Positions 1 through 11,899 of a DNA stretch of 64,000 nucleotides are shown here, one piece after another. This DNA comes from Varroa destructor (Eukaryota; Arthropoda; Arachnida; Mesostigmata; Varroidae): contig NW_019211454.1 in NCBI RefSeq assembly GCF_002443255.2, positions 63,072,363-63,136,362 of the forward strand. Direction: 5' to 3'. Each line of letters begins with the position of its first letter. Position 1 is the first letter of the stretch. The position numbers were made by a program, and so were the translations under genes. The notes beneath the pieces were generated by a model. It worked only from the letters and a program-made list of their open reading frames with translations, was not told the DNA's origin and made no database searches.

Positions 1-950
1 TACTATCTCCTATAGCGGGTCTTTTGCTATTGTAAGCATAGCTCAAGGTCAAGCTTTTGTGATGACATAGCCTTGCTTCAGAATATCATTCAACTAGCTT
101 GCTAAGCTAGCCACCAGGACGGTCTAACCAATCTTAGAGGAACCAACAGCGAAAATAGAATACGAAATTGAAGGACGTCGAGGACCTGGCCTGGGATATA
201 GTTATGATACGAAAGAAATTCAATAAGGCGTTTTTATTGCATTGATTATAAAGTTTGCTACCTAAAGTTATCTTGCGGCTTCTAGGCAGCGATTGTTATT
301 GTAACCTATACGACGTGATGCAATTTCAGAGTTCTTTCCATTTAAAACTTATTTAAACAATGTAGTTGTTGAGGGTAAAGAATTCTTTACTCATTCTGCA
401 TCCTGACACCAGCCATGTTTAAAGCTAGCATATATCCCTTACAGCGCGTGAATCCAACGGAGAGAAAACTGTATGGTATTCCAGGATTGCAAGCATTACC
501 TAATCCTATATATGCCTAGCTTTTTCAGAAGTTGGTAGTGCATCATCAAGCCGAATCAAATACAAGATTCAATAGCTTGACTGGATTACATCCAGAGACA
601 GTTCATTCTAGGGTTCGTGCCAATATAGCACACTCCCGCGATGCGCTTCTCTGCGATGGGTACGCGACCAACATACGCGCAAGATATATGAGGGTAGAGA
701 AAAAGATAAGAAGGGTGGTAAACTAGACGAAAGGGGCTGGCACGATTGCCCAAATACTGCTTCGTAAATTATTCCACCGAGCGGATGCAAACCTCCGACC
801 TGACGAGTTAAGTAGTCGTTCCACCTTTGGCTCTCGTTCCATCTGTAACTGCACTATTTGCCACTTACCCTAAAGCAGTTGAAGTTTTCGGTCGACTTTG
901 ATCGGTCTGAGCCGTTTCTTTAGGGAAGCCAGAGATTTCTGTAAAAGGTT
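1..950. other. Gene-free stretch
   Basis: I see no exon with both a good acceptor and a good donor here. A 64-codon frame on each strand around 530-790 overlaps its opposite and shows no recognisable domain, so I leave both out. The composition is ordinary and AT-rich, with no repeat above a few units. Confidence 0.5.
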
Positions 951-977
951 AATGTGCGTATCCTACTCTCGGGTGAA

Positions 978-1187
978 ATGGTACGCGTTTCACAGGTTAA
1001 AAAGAAACAAATGATAAAAAAAAACACGATGCAAGCAGGAATATGGGTCCTGCAGACGGCCAAGTACCAGGTGGATGAATTTAAAGATGTTGGTCAAAAA
1101 AGACGCGTTCTAGGTGAGTTTTGTTTACTAGCACTTCTTTCAGCAGAATCGGCTTATGAATTACAAGGCTTTAAAAGCTGCGTTTAG
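978..1187 (+). CDS. Candidate small ORF with an internal 30-nt intron-like unit
   Basis: The product is not recognised. The stop-free frame has an ATG at 978 and ends at TAG 1185-1187, giving about 69 codons unspliced. It is Lys-rich near the N-terminus (VKKKQMIKKN), followed by a mixed polar stretch ending QKRRVL. Directly after that, positions 1114-1143 look like a complete miniature intron: GTGAGT donor, ACTAG branch-like motif, then a pyrimidine tract ending in CAG. The unit is 30 nt, so removing it keeps the frame, and retaining it also leaves an open frame. Either the segment is coding or it is an unusually short intron. No TATA box or AATAAA sits at a convincing distance. Low codon count and the AT-rich context make chance a real possibility. 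Confidence 0.2.
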   Translation: MVRVSQVKKKQMIKKNTMQAGIWVLQTAKYQVDEFKDVGQKRRVLGEFCLLALLSAESAYELQGFKSCV

Positions 1188-1539
1188 CTCTCCTATTTTG
1201 GCACCATACGGTACATCAGATTAATCGCCTATGATCTAATGAGTATTTTTCGAGAAGCAGGCAATTGTATCCATATAGCTATCTTACGATGGCCTGAACA
1301 GCCACTTTGCCTGACGTTCTCAACTTTTTTCTCACTTTGGACGCTGACAGAATTCAACTTCTCTATATGGTAAAAACTGGAAGAATAGATTCAGCTGGTA
1401 CGTACATATTCGTGCGTATTTAACGCCCTGCATAATCTATGTAAATGTTTTTAGTTTCACTAGGTTAGAACATTTTTTTCGTTCGCCTTGTAAATACGAA
1501 TTAGAGCAGGCGCAGGCGTCTTCTATCCACATTATTTAC

Positions 1540-1923
1540 CGTAGGTTTTTCTGCCTGGAAAAAATGTGCACTAGATATTCCGCACTCTTTTCGACGCGGC
1601 CGTCTTCGCTGAGTGGTTGGCGGACCTTACTTGATAAAGGCCGCATGATCGAGCTCTGGCTACACATCTGTCCGATAAGCTGTCGTTTCTTATCAGTGTG
1701 ACTGCTTTGTCGACTATCAATGTCGAAACCTAATTTTCGACAGCGGAATTGGCCTTTTCGATGCTGCGTTACGAGGACGAATTCATGAGATCGTATGAAA
1801 AGCTGGACGTGTCCAACGTCGTTCATGCAAATGCCTGTCTGTGTACCAACACGAACCTTGAAGGGTCGGCCATTTACATCTGAACGGAACAACGACAGAA
1901 GCCTACTTCCGCCAGCGGCCGTC
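1540..1923 (-). CDS. Candidate internal exon, unknown product
   Basis: On the minus strand a frame of about 125 codons is open from 1923 downward and closes at TAA just beyond a CTACG|GTAAAT donor at 1540/1539. Just upstream (minus sense) lies a strong pyrimidine-rich acceptor, a run of T then C ending in CAG at about 1939. An in-frame TAG lies between that acceptor and the open frame, so the acceptor would have to be the later TTAG next to 1923, or a frame change intervenes. The translation is polar and basic with no signal peptide or membrane segment, and I recognise no domain. Codon starts are purine-rich, which favours coding, but the frame could still be random. Confidence 0.2.
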
Positions 1924-1949
1924 TAAGATCCTCCCAAGCTGGGGGGAAA

Positions 1950-4239
1950 AAACTCCACCAACATTTCCATTGGGTCAGCGCTCTATTGTACTATTTTGGG
2001 AATGAATTTTTATAAAGATAATAAATAGCGTGATAGCTTAAGCCTAAATAAAGAACTAACGACTTCATTTAAAATGTAATTTGAAAAAGGCACAACCCTC
2101 AATGTCTTTGATGAAATAGTTGCGTTTCCTTCAGCAGAGTATCGAACCTATCCGGTAACATAGCATAACTGGTCGTGGGAGAGAAAAAATTACTAAAAAT
2201 GAATGAAAAAAATGATAGCTGAGTTCGCCGTAGATTGAGAATCTAAAGCCTGGCATTGATCAGGCTGTGTCTGCTTCGCACGGTGGCTCATTTAAAGCGG
2301 AAAAGCAAAACGAACGTAATCAAAAAAGCTGAAAGAACGACCTCGATAAAATAGCTAGTTATTCATGCTAAAACTTTAAATTCTATTTGTTTTTTTTATT
2401 TATTTTTATTTTCGTATTTATTTTTTTTATAATTTTTTTTATTTATCTTTTATTTTACGGGAGCATACCTAGTTGCAATCCAGTAATCTAGTTTGTTACA
2501 TAAAATACTGATTTATTACATACTATGAGTAAATATTTATGTACATTGTACCAAAACTCGGATATCGAGTGACGTTTCTCTAAATCGCTCTACTGAGAGC
2601 TCCGCAGTTTGGTACGTTTATGCTTCCGCAGCCTTTTACCGCCTATCACCGTATAGTGTAATATATATTTTAGAACAGGAACGATGTTATCGATGGATTT
2701 TGATACATCCTTATACATTCTATTTAGTCACATGTACGTATGAAAATTGCGTCTACAATGAAGACATCATACAAACGTTGAGCTAGGACGATACCGGTGT
2801 CGATGAAACGAGAGCACGCAATTTCTGAATAGATAAACCGCATTTCCAATAGAATAATCAGATGTTTACATAAAGCCATGTTTCCGTTAGGCCTTCAATA
2901 GTTCGTTTCTATCTTGACGGACTGACATGATTTTTTTAATTGGCGCATGCTCTCCAACGGAGTTTATCGTGCGCCCAATTTGTTGTCCTATATTTTGGCT
3001 TGAATATTCATGCGGCTTTGGTATTCTGGGTTCCAAGTTGTCCTTGCTTCTGCTCCAAATTGAATCTTCTAAGTGACGCTGATTGCATCCGAGTAATTCA
3101 TGCCTGGATGTTTCCTCAGTTCTGCCTAATTAACTGATGTTACCAATTCGATAATTCCAAAAAAGTCAACGTTTGAATCAACACTTAATCAAGCAGCGTT
3201 ACAAATGAGGCCTAGAGGCTACATAACGTACTATAATAATACTACTATAGTACTATAATTCGGGTTGCACAGAAAAGCCGTACTTGCATAGATAAAAGCA
3301 CATTTTAGGTAAAGATGAATCGGAACGAGACTTTATAGAGAGGAAATAGAGAGATAATAGCTCTTACGTTCGAATAGGTGTCTGTCATATATAACCGTTT
3401 CTATAACCGGCGAAAATACAAATGGAAAAGCGATAGTCGTCCGAAGCACAAATAGTTTACGGTCAATACATGTCTATGTCCTTGACGATGACAGTTCTCC
3501 ATCGATAGGAGCAAGGAAACGCTGTTCTATTCCAAACTGTTTAGAATATTCGTACTAATGGGGCAATATCTATTTAATCACACGAAACCCCATTGTACTC
3601 TTTGAAGCACCCCTTCTGAGTTAGCACACAGGTTTTCACACCTTAGAGCAAGCCATTATATCTCGAAAAGGAACTCGTAAAGGAGTGTATACGCTAAAGA
3701 AGTGGAAGTAAAAATCAATAGAGAATAATTAGTATTACTTTATACAACAAGTTCTCTGGATAGGAAAATTTGCCATCGTGCCCGACTTTAGGAACCCGAC
3801 AGGTGAAGTTTGTTCGCTCCTTAACGTGCCTGAAACGGCGCGTATCGGATGAGGAAAAGGTGCTGCCGCTGCTGCTTCCATTGTGTATTTCCAAAATAAC
3901 GGGTCGAGATAAAAACCAGCCTGCGCAGATCATCAAATCAACTGAACTACTTAATCTACTAAACACTAGTTATTTTTCATCTGAAAGTTTTAACTAGCAG
4001 GCTCACGTACCGTATTATTTTATGTATTTAGTTTATTTAATGTTTGGAATGTGGATTGATAAAAGGAGGGTTATAGAATGGTAGCTTTATTGATCTGTGC
4101 ATGAAGATGGTACACAGAACTACGTAGCTCATGTTTTTTCTACTTTGATTAAATGCGGGATATCTATTATTTAAAACAAGTTGGACGTCAAACGTGACAT
4201 TTAACTACATTTTATGACAAATCTCAATCTTTTTTGTAG
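1950..4239. other. Gene-free stretch with a T-rich tract
   Basis: Nothing convincing is coded here. It contains the T-rich tract described separately and a short perfect palindrome of the TATAGTACTATA type near 3243-3254. A pair of opposed frames at 3715-3997 both look protein-like and neither has flanking splice signals, so neither is called. Confidence 0.45.
2380..2457. repeat. T-rich low-complexity tract
   Basis: About 78 nt are almost entirely T with scattered A and single C or G (TTTTTATTTATTTTTATTTT type). This is simple low-complexity DNA. It could serve as a pyrimidine tract, but no good acceptor dinucleotide with an open frame follows it. Confidence 0.9.
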
Positions 4240-4307
4240 TCTATTTGTGTAGAAAACACAATTTGTACCTTCTAACCGATTCAGCGTTTAATTTCAAAAG
4301 CTTCTAA
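4240..4307 (+). CDS. Candidate penultimate exon with stop, followed by a 56-nt intron
   Basis: The exon is bounded upstream by a strong acceptor (ATCTTTTTTGTAG ending at 4239) and downstream by GTAAGT at 4308. Only one of the three frames is open, and it reads about 21 residues ending LTDSAFNFKSF and a TAA that coincides with the last exon bases. The following unit at 4308-4363 is a textbook short intron: GTAAGTG donor, CTAAC and GCTAAT branch-like motifs, and TTTTGTTTTTAG acceptor. AATAAA at 4425-4430 lies about 60 nt beyond the acceptor, fitting a 3' untranslated last exon. I see no convincing upstream exon, so this is at most the tail of a gene. The product is unknown. Confidence 0.22.
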
Positions 4308-4424
4308 GTAAGTGTTAATTGAAATCATTGTCAAATTCTAACGATTGCTAATTTTGTTTTTAGATTAAGAGGCTCTTGTGATCAATTTCCATAAGTGTGT
4401 TTCAGATGTGCCGAATAAGGTATA

Positions 4425-4430
4425 AATAAA
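4425..4430 (+). promoter_or_regulatory. AATAAA polyadenylation signal (candidate)
   Basis: This is a canonical hexamer about 62 nt after the candidate last acceptor at 4363. The motif is common in AT-rich DNA. It gains weight only from its position after the 4308-4363 intron. Confidence 0.2.
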
Positions 4431-5054
4431 AGTGGCAGCATAATCGAATTATAGACGATTCACAGACGATCAGTCAAAAAAGATATGACTAGAGCAGAAT
4501 GGTTCGGTCCAAAAAAAAACGGTACACTTAAGTAAAATCTAAAGACAAATAACATTTTTTCAGATAATCTATGTCAATCTTCTATGTTATGTAGGCTTCA
4601 AGACAATGTACCTTTTAGTAACTCTTCCTAACTGATGCTTTCCCTGCCTAACTGAAGTAATATTATGGTCCTTTAATGGGTTAGCATTTTTGATTTGCGC
4701 CCATCAACTACCCATCTATTACTCTAAGACCCCGTTCGCTGCACCGCAATACACTTTCGTTTCTAATTTTCTGTGCTAATAAATTTCGTGACGGTTCGTT
4801 AACGTCCCCGTCGTCCAGGAGCTCGAATTGCATTTCCTTTATTATTACTGTAAATTTATTAATACTGATAGTTGAACAGGCTATTGTCTAACGTTGGTAA
4901 GTTAAACAATCAAAACAATTCGACTGAACTAAAAGCAGCGAGAAATAAACAAATACACTCAAGGATGTATGACGTTTACTCCTATTATTATTAAATAAAA
5001 AATGAAAAAAAAAGAAAAATTATTTCACTGAACTAGTGTTTTCTGCCGTTGCAG

Positions 5055-5134
5055 TTGATGATTTTGGATGGAATTTCCTGAATGAGACAGGACGTCCGTT
5101 TCGAAATACGAAACATCTGCCAACACAGGCGTGA
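5055..5134 (+). CDS. Candidate terminal exon after a strong acceptor
   Basis: The acceptor TTTTCTGCCGTTGCAG ends at 5054. Of the three frames after it, the one with two leftover bases stays open for 25 codons (DDFGWNFLNETG at the start) and ends at TGA 5132-5134; the other two stop within 8 codons. It contains an N-glycosylation-type NET triplet. The nearest upstream donor is GTAAGT at 4896, which would give an intron of about 159 nt, but no upstream exon in a matching phase is evident. Function is unknown. Confidence 0.18.
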
Positions 5135-5139
5135 TCTCA

Positions 5140-7850
5140 AACCTGCACGATTTCACCAATTAAATTTAATGCAGTAACAGCTATTGAAGTATTTTCGGTG
5201 TACGAACCCGGTTCTATCCAATGCTTGGCTCTCTTGGCGCATAGACGCCAGATACGGTAGATACACGGTAAATCATATGCTACATTCATCTAAAAGCAAA
5301 CAGATATTACGAAACTAAATATTGTCGAATTGCGATTCTCAGACAAAGCACAAGAACCTAATATTGGCCTAGCCTATGAAGGATTCCCGAAATACAGTGG
5401 ACGGCATGGTATCTGTGGCCACAGGTCTATGTACTTCACGATGAAAATGAACGAATAATTGTTCAAGCAGAGCAAAGCATTTACGCATACAGATTGAGAT
5501 TGAGCTGAACAGTATAGAAACAAATTTCATGCGAAAGTACAAACTTCAGCCTGAGACAACCGCCGCTGTCTTTAGTTGGACAGTTTAACGCCATCAAAAA
5601 TGTACGCTTTACGTAGGCTAATACTTATATTTCCTTTAATAAACCATCAGGTCAAGTGTTAATTAATAAGCAAATTATACATCACCAGATAGCCGATACA
5701 ATGCTTACCTTTTTCATTCCCTTATCATGTAATGAGAAAGATAACAAACGATTTTTTCCGATAAGGAAAGCGGTAGCTGTAGTCGCCTGGGATCTGAACG
5801 CGGTCTGGCGACTGTTACTGATAATTTCTATGCAACGATACGGTCTATTCCTTTTATTTATATTCGCAACACGTTTACCATGGTTAGCATCCTGCGGTAG
5901 GCACCGAGCCAATACAAAACATTGCTCTTCTCACGTGCCTTGCAGGTATTAGCTAGATGGACTGTTGCTTGAGACCTAACGAGCAATTGAAGATGCTATT
6001 TCACCGTGTAGCTTAGGTGACAAGGCCCTTTATTTGGATCGTTTGCTTTCACCTCAGAAATAGCTGGACATCTTAAGAAACCTTGTTTGTCTATAAGCTG
6101 CTTTTTAACATTTATGTAAAAAACATTCAGTTGATTTACTCAGGGAAGGGTCAGTCAACGTGACCAAAATTGAAGTAAGGCTTCATAATTCTATTGCTTC
6201 TAAGCTACGTAAAAAGGGCTAGATACAGACCATATTACAGGTTCGTCCTTGGAGTAAAAAGAACTTTGCAAATACATTTAAGATCATTTGCATATTGTGC
6301 GTTACGGAACAACTACTATAGCCCATGTTTTTCAAGTGTAAGCACACTTCGGCGGCAATTAAATCGTTGCTTACTTCGAAATACCCTTGTAAAAATGAAG
6401 CGATTCTGAGGATGTAAACTCATTCGACTTCATACGGCAAGTGGTCATTTCAATGCTGCCGACTAAGCTAAGGTCAATGCGTCCGTAAAAGGTCAAACTA
6501 TTCTATAATTTAAAAACAAGTTTTCTACCTTTTTTAAAAATCGCACATGTGACACTTGATTTTCGCACTCACTTCCAATTATTTTTCTTTTTCTGTGCTC
6601 AAAGGCCAAACGGTGGGATATGTTCGATTGGAATTAGCTTGTATCTAAAGCTGATTGTGACAATGCAAGCTAAGGCTATACTCTATACGGAGGCGGAAAA
6701 AAAGACATTAACTGAAGAACTCACTAACGTCGAATAGGGATGCTAATAGACAAGTCAATATATCTTCATATAATAGTACCACCTCAACAAAGGTACAGGG
6801 ACAGATCGCAGACTGCACAAAGCAAGCAGACCGAAAAGTCGGCGGACGACCGCCAGAGTAGAACGAAGAAAAGAAGAACATAAAGCAATGAAGCAGGCAA
6901 ACGAACAGTGAGAATCCGCATCTAGATTGCATTCAGCAATCACGATCCGAAACCTGTTATGGCAATAAAAAAACCTCGCGAATGGGCTCGGTAGACCCTC
7001 AAACAGTATAGCTTAACAGGTATCCATCGTACATACGTATATGACCTAGGACTCACAACTCGACAAGACATTTGAAAAGCACTCCTAATCAGTACATCTT
7101 AATTAGTACATGTAAGTAATTAGAAATCCACATAACTAGTTCGAGGTTCGAATTATCTTATGATTATACAGGTTGCGGATTTATATGCGCATCACCTAAC
7201 CGACCATCTACCGTTGTCTTGTATATACATATATATATATATATATATCACAAAACACCTTTATTCAAAAAGAAAAAAATTTATATACCTTTATAACGAG
7301 ATGTTTCGATAATATGCAAACTGAACGACGTCGAACGTTCCATCAATCGGAGAGTTTTTGACATGAGGCAAAGTGTGTCCACGCCCTGGACCTTTAACGT
7401 ATATAACGCAATACGCTAGGTAAAAGTATTATTCATATCCATACGTTTGCGATATTTTTTTAGAATACAGCCGCTTTTCGGATTGTTTCGCCTTACATGG
7501 TTTCATTGAGATGGTTCATTGAAATCTAGTGTGTGTGTGGTAAACTTACTCTTAATAAGAGGTAAGTTGAAGGATGGTAGCAACGTCGAATTGCTCTTGA
7601 TCAGTTGTTATATTACCGTAAAACCAAATTGTGCTTTGGCCATAGTATATGCCGGAGTCGACTCGAAAATGAGTTGTCTTTAATATAATAATATGCATTC
7701 ATCCTATCTGTTTTGCTTTCTTGTCTGGTAGACGAAGGAGTCTCTAGCCCGTCATTACAAAGTTCCATTTGGCTTACGGCTGTCAGCCACTGTAATTCTG
7801 CCGCTGCTCAGGACTGTGCGACGTGATAATAAAGCAACAAATTAACGATA
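5140..7850. other. Gene-free stretch
   Basis: No supported gene. Several frames of 60-98 codons lie here, mostly as opposed pairs (for example 5656-5952 and 5682-5912), none with splice context or a known motif. A minus-strand frame at 6708-6932 has a true ATG and many Phe and Cys codons, but it is the complement of a purine-rich run and is probably spurious. The stretch includes the (AT)10 repeat at 7229-7248. Confidence 0.45.
7229..7248. repeat. (AT)10 microsatellite
   Basis: A perfect AT dinucleotide run of 20 nt, preceded by an imperfect GTATATAC segment. Confidence 0.95.
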
Positions 7851-7851
7851 A

Positions 7852-8349
7852 CTATGAATACGACAGCAGTGACATGAACCAAATACGTTTCCCACGCTTC
7901 TTCTTGCTCAGCGACTTCATTTTCATTATCGTACTCTGCACCAAACAGATTTGTGTTCCCTCGCAATTGCGAAAGCTAGAATCCTCCCGCGACCGAGTGG
8001 AGCCAGTCAGCTGCTTGTCATACAAGCTCCCTATAAAGAAACAGTGGTTGTGTCGGGTTTCCAAGTTTGTTAAACGTGTATGACTCGAACATTGTTGGCA
8101 AAAACAACGTAGTATTGAACGGTAACACGGCAGACGGGTCAAAAAAGGAAGAGGGTGTAGTGGGGAGATAGGGCTTTTGTGGTTTTGCCTCCCGTCTCTC
8201 ATAATTAACGAGACGGTGATGGCAATGGTTGCGTTGACGCTGGACGACGCGAGGCAGGGTGTGTGGCGCCCGGTGCCGTTTTCACTCACCGAGACTTGAG
8301 GGGATGGCTGGTATCTGCCAGTGGTGGAACATGACCTCGGTCTAGTCAT
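7852..8349 (-). CDS. Longest single ORF; candidate first exon plus intron
   Basis: From a true ATG at 8349 the minus strand is open for 165 codons, the longest frame in the window, yet the translation is Ser/Thr/Arg-rich and matches no family I know. The start has good context for an exon: just upstream is a TAACTAAC branch-like motif followed by TTTTTCCCAAG, placing an exon start at 8356, and 67 nt later a strong GTGAGT donor begins at 8289. Within that 67-nt exon only the frame of this ATG is open. Splicing the following 50 nt (ending CGTCCAG) also keeps an open frame of about 66 codons, different from the unspliced one. So either one ORF or a two-exon gene is possible. The local GC is above average. 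Confidence 0.22.
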   Translation of the reverse strand: MTRPRSCSTTGRYQPSPQVSVSENGTGRHTPCLASSSVNATIAITVSLIMRDGRQNHKSPISPLHPLPFLTRLPCYRSILRCFCQQCSSHTRLTNLETRHNHCFFIGSLYDKQLTGSTRSREDSSFRNCEGTQICLVQSTIMKMKSLSKKKRGKRIWFMSLLSYS

Positions 8350-8545
8350 GGCTGAACTTGGGAAAAACCAAGCGTTAGTTACAAAGTACTAGTAAGATGT
8401 TTTCGCTTGGATCGATATGAAACCTCGCTGGCTTAGGTAGCCGCAACTTTTTAAACAGATGTTGAGCCATTCCGATCGAATCTAGTATTGTGTGTAAAAT
8501 TTTCGCAACATTTACAGGTGTAATACAGGCACCAACATACTTTAC

Positions 8546-8702
8546 CTATGAGTCGCGTAGCGTCTTTGTTGAAAACAAGTAACCACCGTTGGTCATGGTA
8601 CTGCGATTTCTTCTGGTCGACTAAATGTATATTCGTTGTCGAACGTTTTATGATGAACGAAGCGCTGAATGACGAAATTGCATTTACCAATAGTGGCGTC
8701 AA
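8546..8702 (-). CDS. Candidate exon with GTAAAGT donor
   Basis: A minus-strand frame open from about 8702 reaches an ATAG|GTAAAGTATG donor at 8546/8545 and reads on for some 30 codons beyond it if unspliced. The translation is a mixed polar segment (for example TTNIHLVDQKKSQ) without a recognisable domain. No strong acceptor was found at its upstream end. Chance is likely enough that I rank it low. Confidence 0.13.
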
Positions 8703-9210
8703 CCTGACGGTAACCTAAACAGCTCTCGCAAACACCTCAACAGCCAAACGGTTCGGTTTAACAGCCGTACGTTCTTGGAACAGATAGACAAATTTCAATG
8801 CGATTTAAATCTGCCTGCATGACGAATCTTTGACGACCTCAGAAGCATCGAAAATGGCATTACCTCATAAAGGGTTTGAGCTCACGATGCTAGTTGAAGA
8901 CATTCAAGCCGGTACAGATGGTAAAGGGTCATGCAGTCCTCTCTGCGACGCGTTTCCAGACAGTGTCATAGCGCATTCGTGGTCTGATTGCCATATTACC
9001 ACAAAATTTTCGAAATAGGCCACGACACCTGTGTATCTCACACGCGAAAGCAAGAGTTTGAGTGGTGCTTTTGTGTTCTTCCTTGCCGCTCAGATAGTAA
9101 ATTCTCACCTGATGACTGCTTCGATGCCTCTGTTCGTCTCAATTTTGCTTTTCTCTTCGTTCTGTACTGGTTTTGGCTCGGGGGGTTTACTCGGGGGTGT
9201 AATCTTGTAA

Positions 9211-9462
9211 AATGGTAAAGCGTTGCTGTTGACAACAAGCAATGACGACGTACCAGCAAAAAAACTAAGACTGAGTAGAGAGTGTTCAAACGATAAAGCA
9301 TCTGAAGAACGCGACCGTGTCGACGCGGAACACTTTGGAATAGTGCGAATGTGGGCAGGGCGCAAAACCTTTGCTCTGTTCGGTCCGGATTTACTAGTAA
9401 TTTCTGCAAGTGCTAACTACTTACCCTCATGCCAGGGTACCATATTTGAGGATTACTTATGA
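9211..9462 (+). CDS. Unassigned open frame
   Basis: The frame is open from 9211 to TGA at 9460-9462, about 83 codons. The N-terminal half is acidic and basic (KKLRLSRECSNDKASEERD) and the C-terminal half hydrophobic. There is no ATG near the start. A minus-strand frame of 123 codons covers the same DNA (9038-9409) and is Arg/Ser-rich. I cannot decide between them, and neither has a known motif. Confidence 0.1.
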   Translation, partial: NGKALLLTTSNDDVPAKKLRLSRECSNDKASEERDRVDAEHFGIVRMWAGRKTFALFGPDLLVISASANYLPSCQGTIFEDYL

Positions 9463-9469
9463 CGTTGTA

Positions 9470-11540
9470 AACTAAATAAATTAGTATACTACAGCTGATC
9501 ATCCTCTATGAGGCACAGTAATGACACTGGTAAAATAAACGTGCGTGTTGGGAATAGTAAAGCTTATTTATTCATTTGCACATGTTCTAGTAGAAGTAGT
9601 TGTGATGAGAAAGCAATGTAAACATTGGAGCTGTGTTTTTAGTTAAAATTATGTGGCTAGGGGGATGCTGTTAGCTCGGTACATACAGTTTTCACTAAGC
9701 GTCTACAGTGAGACCTAGCACAATCACACCTACTCCATATATTTTTAGCTAAGGTTCATCCATATATATATATGAAGCGTTATCTGACCATCGAAATACA
9801 TATATCTCCCTGAGGTATACGCAAAAAACCGCTCGTTGTTCGGTAGAGCGGAGAAAAGGCTGTAACCAAAAATGGGCCCGTGAGGCCTAAGCTAAGTGCT
9901 GAAATACATATATGCATGATAAGGAAACGATTCCATGTTATGAAGCATTGCTATATTAAGCGGGCTAATTAGTGTAAAAAAAAAGATGGCGGCTCTACGC
10001 TATTACGGGTTCCACATCAGGGTCCTTCGAACAGTTCACTGTTCAGCAAAATCTTGAGGCCCAGTTCTAATTTCGAGGGCCCCGTTTCTCACTCACAATC
10101 GATAAATACAAGCATGCTAGAAAACGATTTGTTGAAAGGCTTCTAGCACAAATTGGTAGACAGAAGAAGATGCACTATAAATATAGAAAAATCAGCCGTT
10201 CTGTGTTCAACCGAACTGCAGTCGTTGGTGATTTCCGGAAAATATTCCAATAATATTTTTGCGCAACTAACGATACCGCATTAATATAAGATGTAGTCGG
10301 TTATTAAATCCGTAATTGATATATCAGCATGACTAGAAAATTAACAGTTGACCTTATAAAATCAAGCTTACGAATCGGGCTAGATTTGTACGTAATTCAC
10401 TGGGTTAGAATACGGGCTTTATTTACAAAAGGTGCGAATGCGCAAAGCTATAGAACAGGCGACTTCGCAATAAATTTATTTCAGTGTTTTATATGACATT
10501 ATCATTAACAATAGAAAGTGCATGCAATGATCGCCTTAACTATGGTTGTATACTCCGAATGTTCTCTTTTTTCAGATAGTAAGATCTGTCTGAACTCGGG
10601 ATCTCTTGTGGTACAATAAAAAAAGCATCACCGCTTCAGATAATAGCTGCTATAACCTAAATTCACAGCCCTTTTATCCAGAGTCTACACACAACCACAG
10701 GCGTTTGTTGACGAACTAAGTTGGTCTTTTCCTCCAGAACATGTCTGTCGGTAACATTTTAGGCCATCGAATACTCAGCATAACTGCTCAGCCATTGCAA
10801 GAGCAATTCATGTAGCAGGGAGTTTCTATGTTAAATGTTTGAAAAAAATAGCCAGAAGCGTACACCAGACAGCTTGTATCAATATTTAGTCCACCGAAAA
10901 TTGCCCTCTAGTATCTTTTATGTGCATGGTTCTCTACAACCAATGCAAAACTTCTGTAACGAACGTTAAAAATAGCGTAAAAAATGCGAAAATCAATGTC
11001 TCTATGTGAATCAATTAAAAAGCAATCTTGAGTCCTAAGCAAACATTTACCTACTGAAGACATTAAATAGTACTCCTTTATTGCACATCACTGTAACATT
11101 AGGACGTTACGTCGCACCGTACAACAAATCAGAATATATTGTAATATATAATACGATCGAAGCATTTCATGGGCACACGATTGCGAACTGCGACCTAACA
11201 CTGGGTCTTTCAGATCTACGTATACACGTATCATAGCACTTCAGTAATCGGTCGTGTCTTGCGTTGCTCATAAGAAAATCATATGCGGCTAAGATGCATT
11301 GCGCATCCGTCTATCTCAGTTCTCCCCTGATAAGATCTGTCGTTCAACTGGCGCATGATTGTGCATGTATGTGAAAGTCAGATGACCCCTGGAGAAGCTC
11401 CCTGACACGATATCCGTTTGAGTGAACGGGATTTTGGTTCTCTTCGTTTCAAAAGTACGTTCTCATAACCGATACGGTACCAAGATTGAAATCAAGAGCT
11501 GTCGGTCGATATTATAGCTGGTATCGTGGAGAGGAGAGCA
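9470..11540. other. Gene-free stretch
   Basis: I see no frame longer than 60 codons and no exon-like unit on either strand over about 2 kb. A short AT run lies near 9763-9772. Confidence 0.6.
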
Positions 11541-11548
11541 GAATGGGA

Positions 11549-11549
<1 letters not shown>

Positions 11550-11581
<32 letters not shown>
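11550..11581. repeat. (AG)n microsatellite
   Basis: An AG dinucleotide run of about 30 nt, broken once by AA, lies within a purine-rich segment that begins near 11530. Confidence 0.95.
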
Positions 11582-11583
<2 letters not shown>

Positions 11584-11899
11584 AGCAAAAACTACATACA
11601 AACTTTAGATTAGGTCGCCCTTGATAGGCTTGTTCATGCGAAATCCACTTGGGAATGAATCTTTACAATGGTCGTTGCTTATCATAGGCGACCAGAACTC
11701 GGAATGGGGTAATCCAACAGACGGTCGAAAAGTCGTTTACCAACACAATATACTGTCTACTAAGCAATAATGCCACATGCTTTTTGCTTTCAACAACCAA
11801 CTACAAGCAGGAAGGACGATCTTCTTTCCTACTTTCTAGAAAGTCGTTTGCCCACGTTACAACGGTGCTTGTTCAAAATCGCCGATTTATACAACACAA

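Noticed and set aside
6708..6943. Two minus-strand frames with signal-peptide-like, Phe/Cys-rich translations
   Set aside because: They are the complement of a GAAGAAAAGAAGAA-type purine run, which produces false hydrophobic peptides. No promoter or splice context.
7135..7155. Possible plus-strand tRNA T-arm (GTTCGAGGTTCGAATTATC)
   Set aside because: The flanking bases do not pair into a T-stem and no A box or acceptor stem is found upstream. Mentioned only as a shared word in the relic finding.
9038..9409. 123-codon minus-strand frame
   Set aside because: Arg/Ser/Leu-rich, no ATG at the start, no motif, and a plus-strand frame overlaps it. Length is within chance.
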